Shown here: positions 21,162 through 31,702 of the stretch, one piece after another
How the letters are laid out: each line of letters starts with the position of its first letter
How positions within the stretch are numbered: position 1 is the first letter of the stretch
Source of the DNA: Asterias amurensis
Taxonomy: Eukaryota > Echinodermata > Asteroidea > Forcipulatida > Asteriidae
NCBI RefSeq assembly: GCF_032118995.1
Contig: NC_092657.1
Coordinates: 13,964,139 to 14,028,138 of the forward strand
Reading direction: 5' to 3'
DNA length: 64,000 nt
Notes under the pieces: generated by a model
The model's input: only the letters and a program-made list of their open reading frames with translations
Told to the model about the DNA's origin: nothing
The model's database searches: none
Made by a program: the position numbers and the translations under genes

Positions 21162-23405
21162 ATGGCCGAAGCTGCACTTCACACTGAGACCACTTGCAAG
21201 ATTAGACATGTACACATCGAATGCCCAATCTGCTTGACTCGGTTCATCGATCCGAAAATCCTGGACTGCCAGCACAGCTTCTGCTTAAAATGTCTTCAGG
21301 AACTTGTAAACAAACAAGATCCAAAGACGGATTGTATCACTTGCCCGGTGTGTAGAGAGGAAACGTCTATCCCAGATAAGGGACCATCGGCTCTTCTCAA
21401 CTGCTTTCTCTTGAGCTCGCTTATTGATGACGTCATCAATCCGGATGGTCCCGGAGGGGACATTAGGCCTAACCCTCTTGTGTCGATTTGCGAAGGATGC
21501 GACGAAGGTCTTGATGCCGTCTCACGGTGTGTTGACTGTGAAGCTAATTTTTGCAAGACTTGTTTGGAATACCACGCCAAAATAAAATTGAACAGGCATC
21601 ATCGAGTCGTTAATGCAGCCGGGTCGTCAAATGAGGGATCCAGAAACCAGAAAAAAACTTGCTCTCCAAAATGCCGGAAACACACTGACCAGGAACTGTG
21701 CTTTTATTGCGACACGTGTGACTTGCTTGTTTGTCTGAAATGTGTGGCATTAGAAAACAGAACGCAAAACCACAAACTCACTGAAATCAAAGACTCCATT
21801 CGATCTTATCGTCAAGCTGTTGAAGAGGCGTTGATGAAGTTTGATGAATGTCGCAAGCAGTTCCAAGAAGTGGACGACTCTATCAAACACTCACAGCATA
21901 GATTACAGATCATGGTCGACCGGGCTCTTCGAGATATTGTGGCTAAGGAGGAAGAGGAAGTTGCCAAAATCAGAAAAGCATCTCGCCTCCTTCAAGACAG
22001 AATAACTCAAATCGGTCAAGAAAGAGGTGGAGAATTTGGCAGCATACAGATCAGCAATAGCGATAAGATTAGTCGTGCAGAGCAGATCGTTGCTTCAGTC
22101 AACGACTTGATGCAACATGCTGATGACTTTGAGCTACTGGACCTCAAGCCAAAGGTTATGCACAACTTGACATTCAACAATGAGCTCAAGTTTCAAACAG
22201 TGCAGCATAGCAAGTCATTCATCGGGTTCAAAGATCATGATGCCGTCACTGATGCGGATATCGGTGAAATACTACTGGAAGAGAAGTGGGAGGTGAAGAC
22301 AGAGTTTGGTAAAGAAGGGGAAGGTGAGGGGGAGTTCAAGTTTGCATGGGACGTTGCTTGTTTAAGCAACGATGACATCGTCGTTACTGATTTGAAACGG
22401 CAAATATTAACCACATTTACATCGAATGGTAGTTACAAATCTCAAGGTGTGCAAAGTAGAACAGAAGATGGACAACTAGAAGACCCTGGCTGTGTTGCGG
22501 TGACCTCTGATGACCTGCTTCTGGTTACAGACGGAGAGGATGTAAAGGTTTATGATAGAGAACTACGATACATTCGCAAGTTCAGACCCTCACAGAATCA
22601 AGTCGAGGGGCAGTCAGAGAGTATGCTTTTTGGTATTGCTGTTGACAAGAAAGATCGTATTGCAGTGTATGACTTTGGGAGAAAGGTAATATCTCTTCAT
22701 AACAAGGATGGATCCACCATTTCCACAATACATCATGATGATATTGGCGCCAGCTTTATATCTGTTAACAGCAAGGAGCGACTGATCTTTACAAGCCACG
22801 ATGAGATGAAACTAGTTTGTCTGGATTTCATGGGAAACGAGGTGTTCAATATCAGCACCTTCATTGACGGCAAACCTGTAAAGCCTACTGGTGTGTGTTG
22901 TGATGATGCTGGGGATATATATGCGTGTTACTTATGCGGTGATGGTGATGGTGATGGTGATGGTGATGGTGATGGTGATGGTGATGGTGATGGTGATGGT
23001 GATGGTGATGGTGATGGTAATGGTGATGGTGATGGTGATGGTGATGGTGATGGTGGTGGTGGTGGTGGTGGTGGTGGTGGTGGTGGTGGTGGTGATGGTG
23101 ATGGTGATGGTGATGGTGATGGTGGTGGTGGTGGTGGTGGTGATGGTGATGGTGATGGTGATGGTGATGGTGATGGTGATGGTGATGGTGATGGTGATGG
23201 TGATGGTGATGGTGATGGCGATGGCGATGGCGATGGCGATGGTGATGGTGATGGCTTTTTTGAGATACATCATTACGATGCATCAGGTGAGCACATCGGC
23301 TGTGTAGCTCGTGGCTTGCACGGTCCTCTAGGCATGACGTTTACTCCGACCGGTGACCTCATCGTGGCTGCTCTGCACTCGGTAAAGATATTGCATCGAG
23401 TGTGA
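21162..23405 (+). CDS. TRIM-NHL protein, copy 1 (RING, two B-boxes, coiled coil, NHL with Gly-Asp insert)
   Basis: A single coding exon of 747 aa; the acceptor TTTTACTTTCAG ends at 21151, ten bases before the ATG, so a 5' untranslated exon is expected. RING C3HC4: C21, C24, C36, H38, C41, C44, C61, C64 (E3 ubiquitin ligase fold). B-box 1 about 110-147, B-box 2 about 171-204, coiled coil about 206-340, and NHL-type beta-propeller from about 374 to the end. There is no filamin repeat, so it is unlike TRIM2/3/71 and nearer TRIM56/TRIM32-style architecture. The B-box 2 histidine present in copies 2 and 3 (FDHRAQNH) is Asn here (LENRTQNH). Residues 593-698 are a Gly-Asp repeat in a propeller loop. 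The frame is open, but loss of a zinc ligand and the insert make normal function uncertain. The TRIM cytoplasmic E3/RNA-binding role is known for the family only. Confidence 0.9.
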   Translation: MAEAALHTETTCKIRHVHIECPICLTRFIDPKILDCQHSFCLKCLQELVNKQDPKTDCITCPVCREETSIPDKGPSALLNCFLLSSLIDDVINPDGPGGDIRPNPLVSICEGCDEGLDAVSRCVDCEANFCKTCLEYHAKIKLNRHHRVVNAAGSSNEGSRNQKKTCSPKCRKHTDQELCFYCDTCDLLVCLKCVALENRTQNHKLTEIKDSIRSYRQAVEEALMKFDECRKQFQEVDDSIKHSQHRLQIMVDRALRDIVAKEEEEVAKIRKASRLLQDRITQIGQERGGEFGSIQISNSDKISRAEQIVASVNDLMQHADDFELLDLKPKVMHNLTFNNELKFQTVQHSKSFIGFKDHDAVTDADIGEILLEEKWEVKTEFGKEGEGEGEFKFAWDVACLSNDDIVVTDLKRQILTTFTSNGSYKSQGVQSRTEDGQLEDPGCVAVTSDDLLLVTDGEDVKVYDRELRYIRKFRPSQNQVEGQSESMLFGIAVDKKDRIAVYDFGRKVISLHNKDGSTISTIHHDDIGASFISVNSKERLIFTSHDEMKLVCLDFMGNEVFNISTFIDGKPVKPTGVCCDDAGDIYACYLCGDGDGDGDGDGDGDGDGDGDGDGDGDGNGDGDGDGDGDGGGGGGGGGGGGGGDGDGDGDGDGGGGGGGDGDGDGDGDGDGDGDGDGDGDGDGDGDGDGDGDGDGDGFFEIHHYDASGEHIGCVARGLHGPLGMTFTPTGDLIVAALHSVKILHRV
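22938..23255 (+). repeat. GGTGAT hexanucleotide array inside the NHL domain
   Basis: 318 bp (53 hexamers) of GGTGAT with blocks of pure GGT, one AAT and several GGC variants, all in phase 0 of the TRIM reading frame. It replaces a short loop that reads IHCGLGSGEIHHYD in copy 3 by CGDGDG...GFFEIHHYD. The antisense frames read poly-His and the other plus frame poly-Met-Val; these are by-products. Confidence 0.98.
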
Positions 23406-23475
23406 GTGTCGATGACGTCATGGTCGTAAAATGTACAATAATATTGATGACAATGTAAATTTGCAACTTTTAAAG

Positions 23476-23843
23476 TTGAAAGACACTGGACACTATTATT
23501 TGACGTATCTCAACATTATGCATAGAATAACAAACCTGTAAAAAATGAGCTCAATTGGTTGTTGAAGTTGCAATATAACTATGAAAGAAAAAAAACCACC
23601 TTGTCACACGAAGTTGTGTGCTTTTAGATGCTTGATTTCGAGACCTTTAAACTCTAAATCTGAGGTCTCGAAGTGAAATTCGTGGAAATTTACTTCTTTC
23701 TCGAAAAGTACTCCACTTCAGAGGGAGCCGTTTCTCACAATGTGTTATACTACCAACCTCTCACCATTACTCGGTACCAAGTAAGATTTTATGCAAATAA
23801 TTTGTTTGAGTAATTACAAATAAATAGTGTCCACTGCCTTTAA
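23476..23843. mobile_element. TTAA MITE (AGGCAGTGGACAC family), near full length
   Basis: Ends AAAGACACTGGACACTATT and AATAGTGTCCACTGCCTTTAA-like. The interior includes CACACGAAGTTGTGTGC and the palindromic pair GATTTCGAGACCT / AGGTCTCGAA. Other copies or fragments are at 19124, 28719, 42603, 44016, 47737, 55252, 57997 and 61628. It begins 70 bp after the TRIM stop, so it may supply 3' UTR sequence (AATAAA near 23819). Confidence 0.85.
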
Positions 23844-26800
23844 ATGAAGTTTGGAGCTGTAATATTACGGATATATTTTTGATTGTCGATTAATGTAAAT
23901 GAAGCTATCCTTTTTTGTTTAACCTCAACCGAATGTATACCATCATTGTGTTGTTAGCAGATAAGTTGTTGTTTTAATCCTCTATACAATTATTAAACTT
24001 TAATTAACTTGTGTCATTTAAAGCTTTTGTAAAGAAGAGTTAAGAATGCGGCTCACGAACAAGTTACCAGGAAACAAGTCTTAAAATACGCATGTTACAT
24101 CGTGATTTGGCTTGGCGCGGTATAGTCTGGTATGGTAAGTTTTTTTGCTACTTTAAATGGTTAATAATAACCTTGAAAAATTACCTTGCTTCATGAGTTA
24201 CTGCTTTTCAACTCACCATTACCCTTTTAGTATTTTAAGGCTGAACATTAAGGTAACCTTTTTATCTGATCATTATTCAGATAAGAACGGCCGATGTCGT
24301 TCTATAAAATATTAATACGAGTTTGCGTACAGTTTTAATTTCAGAGGTGCCAACTAAACCATCGAGAGCTCTCGGGTGCCACCGTGAGACCTAATTAAAA
24401 TACTTAACCGGCACATTTTTAGCTTCAATTTGTAACACACGTTGACAATATCAAACACTTGTAAACTGCATTTCCAATGTACTAATTGGAGTAATTTGAG
24501 AGGTGTTGATTCTAACATTGTTTAACCAGATAGTTCAAGTTACTGTTCATGGTTAAGTGCTGTTGGCCGAATGTGGTATTTGTCTTGTTTCCGCCGTCAA
24601 ATTTGTATTATTCTGTATGTAAAAGAAAATTTACATAATTCAAAAGCTTCTGTATTTATTCGCTAAAGTTCTGTTTACCCTTAATAAATACAAATGCATT
24701 AATACAAGTTATTTGAACTAAAAATATAAACTCTAACCCAGAGGGTGGGTGGGTCTAGGCGCTGCCGAAGCTTAAAACGTTGTCGAAATATTTTGAATGT
24801 TCTTGTGCTCAGCTAAGAAATTCCAAAAGCAGCTTTATGCAATTTAGTCCAGATCAACAGAGGGCGCTCGCTTTTGCAGTAGCTGGTTTAGAGTCCGTAA
24901 TTGCATGCACAGCCAGATATGCCTACCAGTTTGGATCATTGAGATAAAGAAAACCTGTGGTATTTGAAACCGTTGGATTGAATTTAATTGTGTATAAATG
25001 AAAATGTATACAAAACACTAACCTGTTGATAATTTCATGGCAAAAGATGGTTGTGGTTTTGAGTCATGGCCGATAATCCGGCCCATTGCCACAAGAAAAT
25101 ATGGCTAACAAATACACAAGATATGAGTTAAACTTCAAAAAATCAAACTTCGGGCCATAAATCTTACCAGTAAGTACGCACCAAAAATACTTCAAATTTA
25201 AATGTCTCTTAAATGTGTTTAACACTATGAAAGCTACTGTAATCTTCTAAATATTTTTTTTTTAATTAAATTGATTGTCAGAAATATTACCAAACGTAAG
25301 TTTTCCCTTGATGTTTTGTTTTCTAAAATAAACGTCAACGTAAAACACTATTTTAGTCAACAACAACTGACCGGTTAAAACGGAATATTGTTTTTAAAAG
25401 CAACTTTTTGTAAAGAACAACAATAACTTGATGGTATATTAATTAGAGTACAGCGTTACAAATAGTTAAGAGTTTAAATTAGCCCGATGTCGAATACTTT
25501 TGTATGTGTTTTTATAAAATGTCCCGACAACGAAAATGTTTGATTTCGACTGGCAGGGAAGTTATTTGCCCTTTTTCCAAATAAGGATCGTTTTAGTTCG
25601 TGACATTTGTCAGTTTTAAACGGTACGTTACTCAATGGAACAAGCGAGCTTTAACTGCGCGTTTTGCGAGCAAACACGTGAACGTAAACGTCAACAAACT
25701 TGTGTTGTTTCTAGGTGACGTCATGGCGTCACCACTTAGGACTTATATAGTTGTGAGTCACATTGACTTGCAGTTAGTTAATTTTACTCGCATTCTTTCT
25801 TTATTGGGTCAGATTATCACTAGGAATTCAATTTTACACTGTTAATGATAACATAAAAAAAAATTGTTCACACAAACTGTTTTTGTTGTTAAGTTTATAT
25901 TATAAGCAAAATTTCATTTTAGCTTTTCGATTTGGTGTACGATTTGGTTTGGTATCGCTCTTTAGAAATCAGCAACACCTTGTATATAAATTAGTATATT
26001 GTGCTATGTAAAATAAGTCGGTTCATAACTACATAAATTTACGGGAAAACAACAATGTCGAGGCGCATTAAGCGTCAATGAGTGGCGGACACAAGCCCCC
26101 CCCCCCCGCACTGATAGTTTCGATTGGGCCACTATTTGGACCAAACTAAACATGAACAATATTATGGACGCCAAATAAGACATTCTTTTCAGACTTTATC
26201 ACATGATTTTGGCAACCCGAGATAAACTTAATCGCATGAAAATCACAGTTATAGTAGAATGTTAGTTATGTAAGTCCGACACCAAAATGGTCGAACATTG
26301 TTTTTAAACTGTTACAAGATGGTTTAACCCTGTTTGTACATATAATTTTCATTTAGAAAACAAACTGGCTGCTGTTTATTTTGTCTAAGCGATTGTATTG
26401 AATTTAGTGTATGAATTTGTCATTTGTATCTAAGATAATTTTCAGCATAATGAACAATGTTATAAATTGGAGAACCCGGTGCAATCTAGTCTTCAATGAG
26501 GACGAAGTTTTCACGAATAATATTATCAAAATCGACAAAGAAGCCCTCAGATCATGTTTACTAAGGGAGACAAATTCCTGTGTGTCCTCAATGAAGACCA
26601 GACTCCAAAATTGACGTTTTTATATAAATCAAAAGTGTTCATCTTTTCAGTTACTGTCCTTTACGTTCGTTTTAAGTTTAACGTTTCCTTGCATAAATTT
26701 GCTTTTGATCATATTTTGTTGTCTTGTTGTTTGATTGTAATATCACTTTTGTTCATTGTCTTTAAATTACCCTATTGTATCCTCATTGTACTTAATGTAT

Positions 26801-26937
26801 TGATCTAACAGTATATGTATTAATGTTCCATTGAAGATATTTCCATGTTCTATACACTGGTGATGAATAAACGGAGTCTTAGAACTTTATTCAAAAGAAG
26901 AAAAAATAAGAAAATAAAATAATAACGCTAACTGCTG
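23844..26937. other. Downstream flank of TRIM copy 1 (unit U1), non-coding
   Basis: Similar in order to the flanks of copies 2 and 3: AATTATTAAACTTTAATTAA, TATAGTCTGGT (24120), GGTTAATAATAACC (24158, an empty site for the element at 58623), AGAGGGCGCTCGCTT (24858) and ACACGTGAACGT (25672). No gene was recognised. Similarity ends near 25860; from there to 26937 the DNA is unassigned. Confidence 0.55.
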
Positions 26938-27607
26938 CAATAGGGCGACATCATCAAAAATGCTCTAATAGGGCGATAGTTGTGTATATGAAAACAACAA
27001 AATGCTTTATAGACATGTTTTTATGAAATTAATGATTTAATAAATAATTGATTTGGGAAACAACTTTTTGGAGGTCGCCCAATTATTTGTTATACAACTT
27101 GTGCTGCAATTGGGCGACACTAATATTTGTCGCCCTGTTATAGCTTTGTTTTATGGCGTACGCGAATATTCAAGAACAATTCGTCACTGGAGGCTGAAGT
27201 GGGGTTTCATTTACGTAGAAGGGAAACATGGGTCAAACACCGCTATATCACTATGTTCAAACCTAATGAACATGTAGGTGATTGTTATTAGTTGCTTTGT
27301 AAAACGCCACAATAAGGCGACAGTTATTATTTGTCATGTAAGACACCACAATAAGGCGACAGTAATTATTTGTCATGTAAATCACTGAAACCTACATTAT
27401 GGCATATAGTACTTAACTCAACATGTTGCAAAAGGTTTACATTTCTTGAAACAAAAGAGATCTTGAAGAGATCTAGAAGAGATCTAGAAGATGTCCCTCT
27501 TTTAATGGGTCAGTTGTGCACATTGAGAAACTTGTTTTGATGGATTGGTCTAATGAATAATAGGGCGACAGTTAGGTGTCGCCCAATTATTTAATGTCGC
27601 CCTATTG
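26938..27607. mobile_element. TIR element with GGGCGACA motifs
   Basis: Perfect inverted ends CAATAGGGCGACAT and ATGTCGCCCTATTG, 670 bp apart. The motif AGGCGACA or its complement recurs inside in both orientations (27120, 27135, 27315, 27355, 27565, 27582). One 74-codon frame inside has no recognisable domain. Superfamily unknown; no clear target duplication. Confidence 0.75.
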
Positions 27608-27682
27608 TGCCAGAAATATTAATAATAATAACAATATTAATAATAACAATAATACTAATAATAAATATATATAAATATATAT

Positions 27683-28212
27683 ACCCGGGTGTGATCCCTG
27701 GCTACACGGCAGTTTGCGATTGAATGGCTTCTGACAGTCACCCCCCGAACAAAGTTATTGACAAAATTGGGAGACCACCAACATAGGGCTAGATAGCTCA
27801 ATTGGTAGAGCGCCGGCACTTTAAACCGGAGGTCGTTGGTTCAAATCCCGCCCTAGTAAATTTGTCTTTGTTCAATCCAAAATCATTTTAAAATGTACCC
27901 AGTCAGTTTCCCTTGTGGTTTATTATTTGATATCTGATATAAAAATTCGCATCCCCTTATAGTGACCCCCTGTCTGCCGCTTCCCGGGTGTGATCCCTGG
28001 CTACACGGCAGTTTGCGGTTGAATGGCTTCTGACAGGCACCCCCCGAACAAAGATATTGACAAAATTGGGAGACCACCAACGTAGCGCTAGATAGCTCAG
28101 TTGGTAGAGCGCCGGCACGTTAAACCGGAGGTCGTTGGTTCAAATCCCGCTTTAGTCAATTTTTCTTTGTTCAATCCAAAATCATTTAAAAATGTACCTA
28201 GTCAGTTTCCCT
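27683..28212 (+). repeat. Tandem pair of 300 bp tRNA-headed repeats
   Basis: Two copies, starting CCCGGGTGTGATCCCTGGCT at 27683 and 27983. Each contains a tRNA-like block (27784-27858 and 28083-28157) with box A TAGCTCAATTGGTAGAGC or TAGCTCAGTTGGTAGAGC and box B GGTTCAAATCC. The anticodon arm CCGGCAC-TTT/GTT-AAACCGG lacks U33 and the acceptor stem does not close properly, so these are not functional tRNA genes. The tail CAATCCAAAATCATTT, ATGTACC, CAGTCAGTTTCCCTT follows each head. A Pol III-derived SINE or composite repeat is inferred. Confidence 0.7.
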
Positions 28213-28213
28213 T

Positions 28214-28276
28214 CTGCAAACTGACCCCATCTTTAGTTGTTTTGCTGCATCCAGCAGCAATACACCTGGTCGACAT
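28214..28276 (-). pseudogene. THAP domain N-terminal fragment
   Basis: The minus strand reads MSTRCIAAGCSKTTKDGVSL. This is the start of a THAP zinc-finger domain (C-x4-C of the C2CH set) as found in THAP transcription factors and P-element-type transposases. The frame meets the tail of the adjacent tRNA-headed repeat directly after GVSLQ, so the repeat either interrupted the exon or lies at a splice junction; GTAAG is not seen at the edge. The rest of the domain was not found nearby. Confidence 0.6.
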
Positions 28277-28718
28277 TGCCGGAAAAATACAATATATTTT
28301 TTTTTTCGTAACGTACGAACTCACGACTAGGACTAGAATGACTTGCACGTACGTGTGTTCGATGTTCAAACGAGGCAAAGTCTGCAAAGTCACAAAAGTG
28401 GTAGGCGGGGTCATCCTCCATACAACTTTATTATTTTGATTTTATTTTTTACATATGTGAACAGACACGAAGCTGTTCCGTGTTGTTTTGATTGGATTAT
28501 GTGCTTCACTGCCCAAGGAATCTAGAACTGAAAAAGGTTTCAAAAAAGTTGTGTAGCTCTTGATGTATAAAAGGTCACACTTCACGGTTGACCCGTAAGT
28601 AAATGTCAACATGGGCCCACATCTACCAAAGACTAATCTGCAATGCCAAGGAGTATATCGGTTGACGCGGAAGTAGAGGTCAACTTGGGGTCACGGTTTT
28701 TCAAAGTTGATATTATGC
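28277..28718. other. Unassigned DNA
   Basis: Contains two similar short blocks, GGTTGACCCGTAAGTAAATG (28587) and a diverged relative near 28660. No gene recognised. Confidence 0.35.
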
Positions 28719-28955
28719 TTAAAGGCAGTGGACACTATTGGTAATATTCAAAATAATTATTAGCATAAAACCTTACTTGGTAAAGAGTAATGGATATAGG
28801 TTGGTAGTATACAACATTGTGAGAAACGGCTCCCCCTGAAGTGGAGTAGTTTTCGAAAGCACACAACTTCGTGTGACAAGGGTGTTTTGTCCTTTCATAG
28901 TTATCTCACAATCCGACGACCAATCAAGCTCAAATTTTCACAGGTTTCTTTCGCC
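28719..28955 (+). mobile_element. TTAA MITE (AGGCAGTGGACAC family), right end missing
   Basis: Starts TTAAAGGCAGTGGACACTAT, then ATTATTAGCATAAAACCTTA, GAGAAACGGCTCCC and CACACAACTTCGTGTGACAA. The right inverted end is absent. Confidence 0.8.
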
Positions 28956-29486
28956 CGAAGAATCGATTGATAATACACTTCATACCTCAGTAGACTTTAT
29001 TGATCAACTAAATTTACAATCTCATTAAAGACCATGCCAAATACCCCCTTCAGCTTTCGCTATTTAAAAGATCATGTATTAATAAGTACCCTACAATTTT
29101 CCTAGATTTTTACACTCATCTTGTATTTGAGAAAAAAACGAAATTCGCGGCGAAAAATTACCCCGCAACATCAGGGCTTCCCAAACACGAGCGCCTTTCA
29201 CCGATGGTGGCAGCAAACATTTTGCCAACAATAGTGACGTAACTGGACGTGTGGATCTGTCTGCCTGTGTAAGCGCCCCCCGCATAGCAACGGTCTGGTT
29301 GCGGACTCACACTTAGCACGGCTGGCTGAACTTCTAGTTCCCGTCGTGCGTACCATAGTTGTACTGAACTTTTTAATGCACACATACAATACACTTTGTT
29401 ATTACGTTTTGCTTTGGTTGTGTGCTAGTGGTTGAAAGTTAGTCGCTCTTTTGTTATTTATTTTAAAGCTTTCTTCCATTATCAAT
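28956..29486. other. Upstream flank of the THAP gene
   Basis: No repeat recognised. The GC-richer stretch at about 29140-29360 lies 130-350 bp upstream of the THAP start codon and could hold its promoter, but no specific element can be defended. Confidence 0.3.
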
Positions 29487-30852
29487 ATGCCAATATTTTG
29501 TGTTGTTGGTGGCTGCAATAGAAATCAGAGGGATGATTCCGAGTTGGGTTTTTACAGATTTCCCAAAGATAATGTTATCCGCCGTCAATGGGTGAAGTTT
29601 GTAGACCTTACAAGATCAGACTTCACACTTTCTAAATATTCAAGGATTTGCAAAGCCCACTTCTTGCACGATGTATTTGATGATACGTGTATCATGAAAA
29701 AGAAATTGGGAATACCTGTTCGAATGGTTCTCACACCAACTGCCATTCCTACAGAAAAGAACCCATCTATGGCTGCCGTCGATACTGCTAGTAGTAGTAG
29801 TAGTATTCCTGCCAAACGTATTCGACGAAGCAATACATGGGTACGAAAGCGGGTAAGGACTCCTCGTATTACTTTTAAATGTACTGTAGACACATCACGC
29901 TAAAACTATGACAACATCATTTACTTTTATCTTTTGACTCAACCGTTTATAATAGAGTAAGATTGACTACAGATCAACCTCCACCCAAGACTTTGCACAC
30001 TCGTCAGCTAATGATACAATCTCCTTATCTCCTTTTAGTGCTTGGGTTTCTTTTTTGCCATTAATTCTTACACAACACGGAAACAAACCAAAGTGACCTT
30101 GCATTGCTCATCATTATTGAGGACTGCATCGCCCATTTCCAAGTAGGTGTCCTTGGAAGGGGTGCCCCGGCTTGATGGTCATTTTCAGTATCATGCTTTC
30201 ACAGGTCACTGGATAATAATAGTCTTAGGCCACTGTACAGTGCCGGCTTAGTCCTTCGTTTTTTTTTTTATAGTGTCTTTAATTAGTTCCCGACGTTATG
30301 CAACGATTGGGGGTGCAGGGTCAATCTATCTAAATCAAAAATTTAAAAGGTAGGCTTACATCCAAAAAATAAACAAATTTGAATTAACGACCCTACATTT
30401 TGGTTAAGGGTTATGTTATAAATACGTTCCAGACAAAATAATGAAATGTAAGGGGGGGGGGCTATATATCACCTCCATGATACCATAGACCACAAGAGAA
30501 CAAACTTCAAATTCGAAACTAAATCACACGTTTCTGTTCCTGTGTAAAGGAATTGGATGAACTTCTTAGCCCCTCGTCAAGTGATGACCTCCCAAGCTGC
30601 TCTAATGCAGGGAGCCATTTACCGGTTTCTAAAGTGCCACATCCGGTCCACACTAAAGGACAACTTCAATTATTATAATAATAATTTACGTGTTCGTGAT
30701 CCGATACAAACAGGTAGATGGAGGAATTCAGGTCGACATTAAAACGGCCGACTCAGATAAAAGCTGTCAAACATCCATTGAACGCAGGGTAGTCAAGAAA
30801 CGATCCAAGAGTGTGCAAGTTAAGATTCGAAATCCAAGAATTACACTGTAAA
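29487..30852 (+). CDS. THAP-domain protein, probably spliced
   Basis: The frame from 29487 begins MPIFCVVGGCNRNQRDDSEL and has the THAP signature: C5, C10, W (RRQWVKFV), then SRICKAHF (C and H of the C2CH zinc site) and LTPTAIPT in place of AVPTIF. THAP domains bind DNA and occur in nuclear regulators and domesticated P-element transposases. Read straight through, the frame ends at 29903 (139 aa). A donor (AAGCGG then GTAAGG) at 29852/29853 joins in phase 0 to an acceptor at 30549, giving ELDELLSPSSSDDLPSCSN (30550-30678). A further open segment (IKTADSDKSCQTSIERR, SKSVQVKIRNPRITL, stop 30850-30852) follows after a (TTA/ATA)-rich break that shifts the frame. Starting at 29451 would add 12 residues ahead of the THAP Met. 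The THAP domain is certain; the 3' structure is tentative. Confidence 0.8.
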
Positions 30853-31434
30853 AAAAAATGTTGTTAATTTACAGTAGTTTGTTTTGTCAATTGGCATTAC
30901 GGAGGCTACTTTTGTCTACAGAAGATTCAACTGTGATTTTCCACTGTGCATCAACATCAGAATCTCCTGTGGTGTGTACTGTACCTTTACAGCACAATCC
31001 ACTGTAATTGATGTTGGCTAAAATGTAGAAGCTCTGTGACACAACAGTAGATTTATTTGAAGGATTTTGTTCATCAACATAGTGTTTTGTACACGAACAA
31101 CTCTCTGTGACAGAACATACACTGCTTTCTGCGCGTTTACGTTGAATCTCTGTTATGTCACATAGGATGACCAATCTTCTGTGTATACACAATGCTTTGT
31201 TTTGCTAACTTGACCACCCTCTCATTAATATAATTCAAACAACAAGAAAATAAAAGACATATCACACACGTTTTATCTCAGTTTCACAAAACATTAACAG
31301 TTTTTTCAACTTTAATTGAAATTCACTCAAAATAATGCAACTGTCGTCATAATGTACACAAGGAATAATACTTTAAAAAAAATTTGATAGCAGCATGTTT
31401 TTTGTTTACATTATAATTTATTGTTTAAAATGAC
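30853..31434. other. Unassigned DNA with open frames
   Basis: A minus-strand frame of 101 codons (30887-31192) and overlapping plus frames look mildly protein-like but show no domain or splice logic. They could belong to the THAP gene (plus strand) or be chance. Confidence 0.3.
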
Positions 31435-31702
31435 TTAAAGGAAGGGAAATAACCAATTCAATTTTGGTAGAGTCCCCGTGTGATTGGGGGAAAATTACAA
31501 GTCTCTACTCTTGTAAAATGGTGTAAATTGCCATTGTATTCGATAACCATTGCCCCGGAAAGTTATCGAATACAAGGGCCATTTACATCATTTTAAAGTG
31601 AGGTTAGAGATTTTTTTCCCCACTGATCACATAAGGACTCTATCTATTGGAAAAGAAGGAGTACATCACAAAAATGAATTGCTCATTTCCCTTCCTCTTT
31701 AA
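31435..31702. mobile_element. TTAA MITE with hairpin core
   Basis: Ends TTAAAGGAAGGGAAAT and ATTTCCCTTCCTCTTTAA. The core folds back: TTGTATTCGATAAC (31536) against GTTATCGAATACAA (31561), with flanking AATGGTGTAAAT / ATTTACATCATT. A diverged half-copy of this core (GGTATCGAATAGAATGGCAA) is at 33932. Confidence 0.85.

Noticed and set aside
22885..23307. Long poly-His (minus strand), Met-Val and Ile-Thr frames
   Set aside because: They are alternative readings of the GGTGAT array in the TRIM gene.
27784..28157. Two functional tRNA genes
   Set aside because: Boxes A and B are present, but the acceptor stem does not close and position 33 is not U; both lie in a repeated retroposon-like unit.
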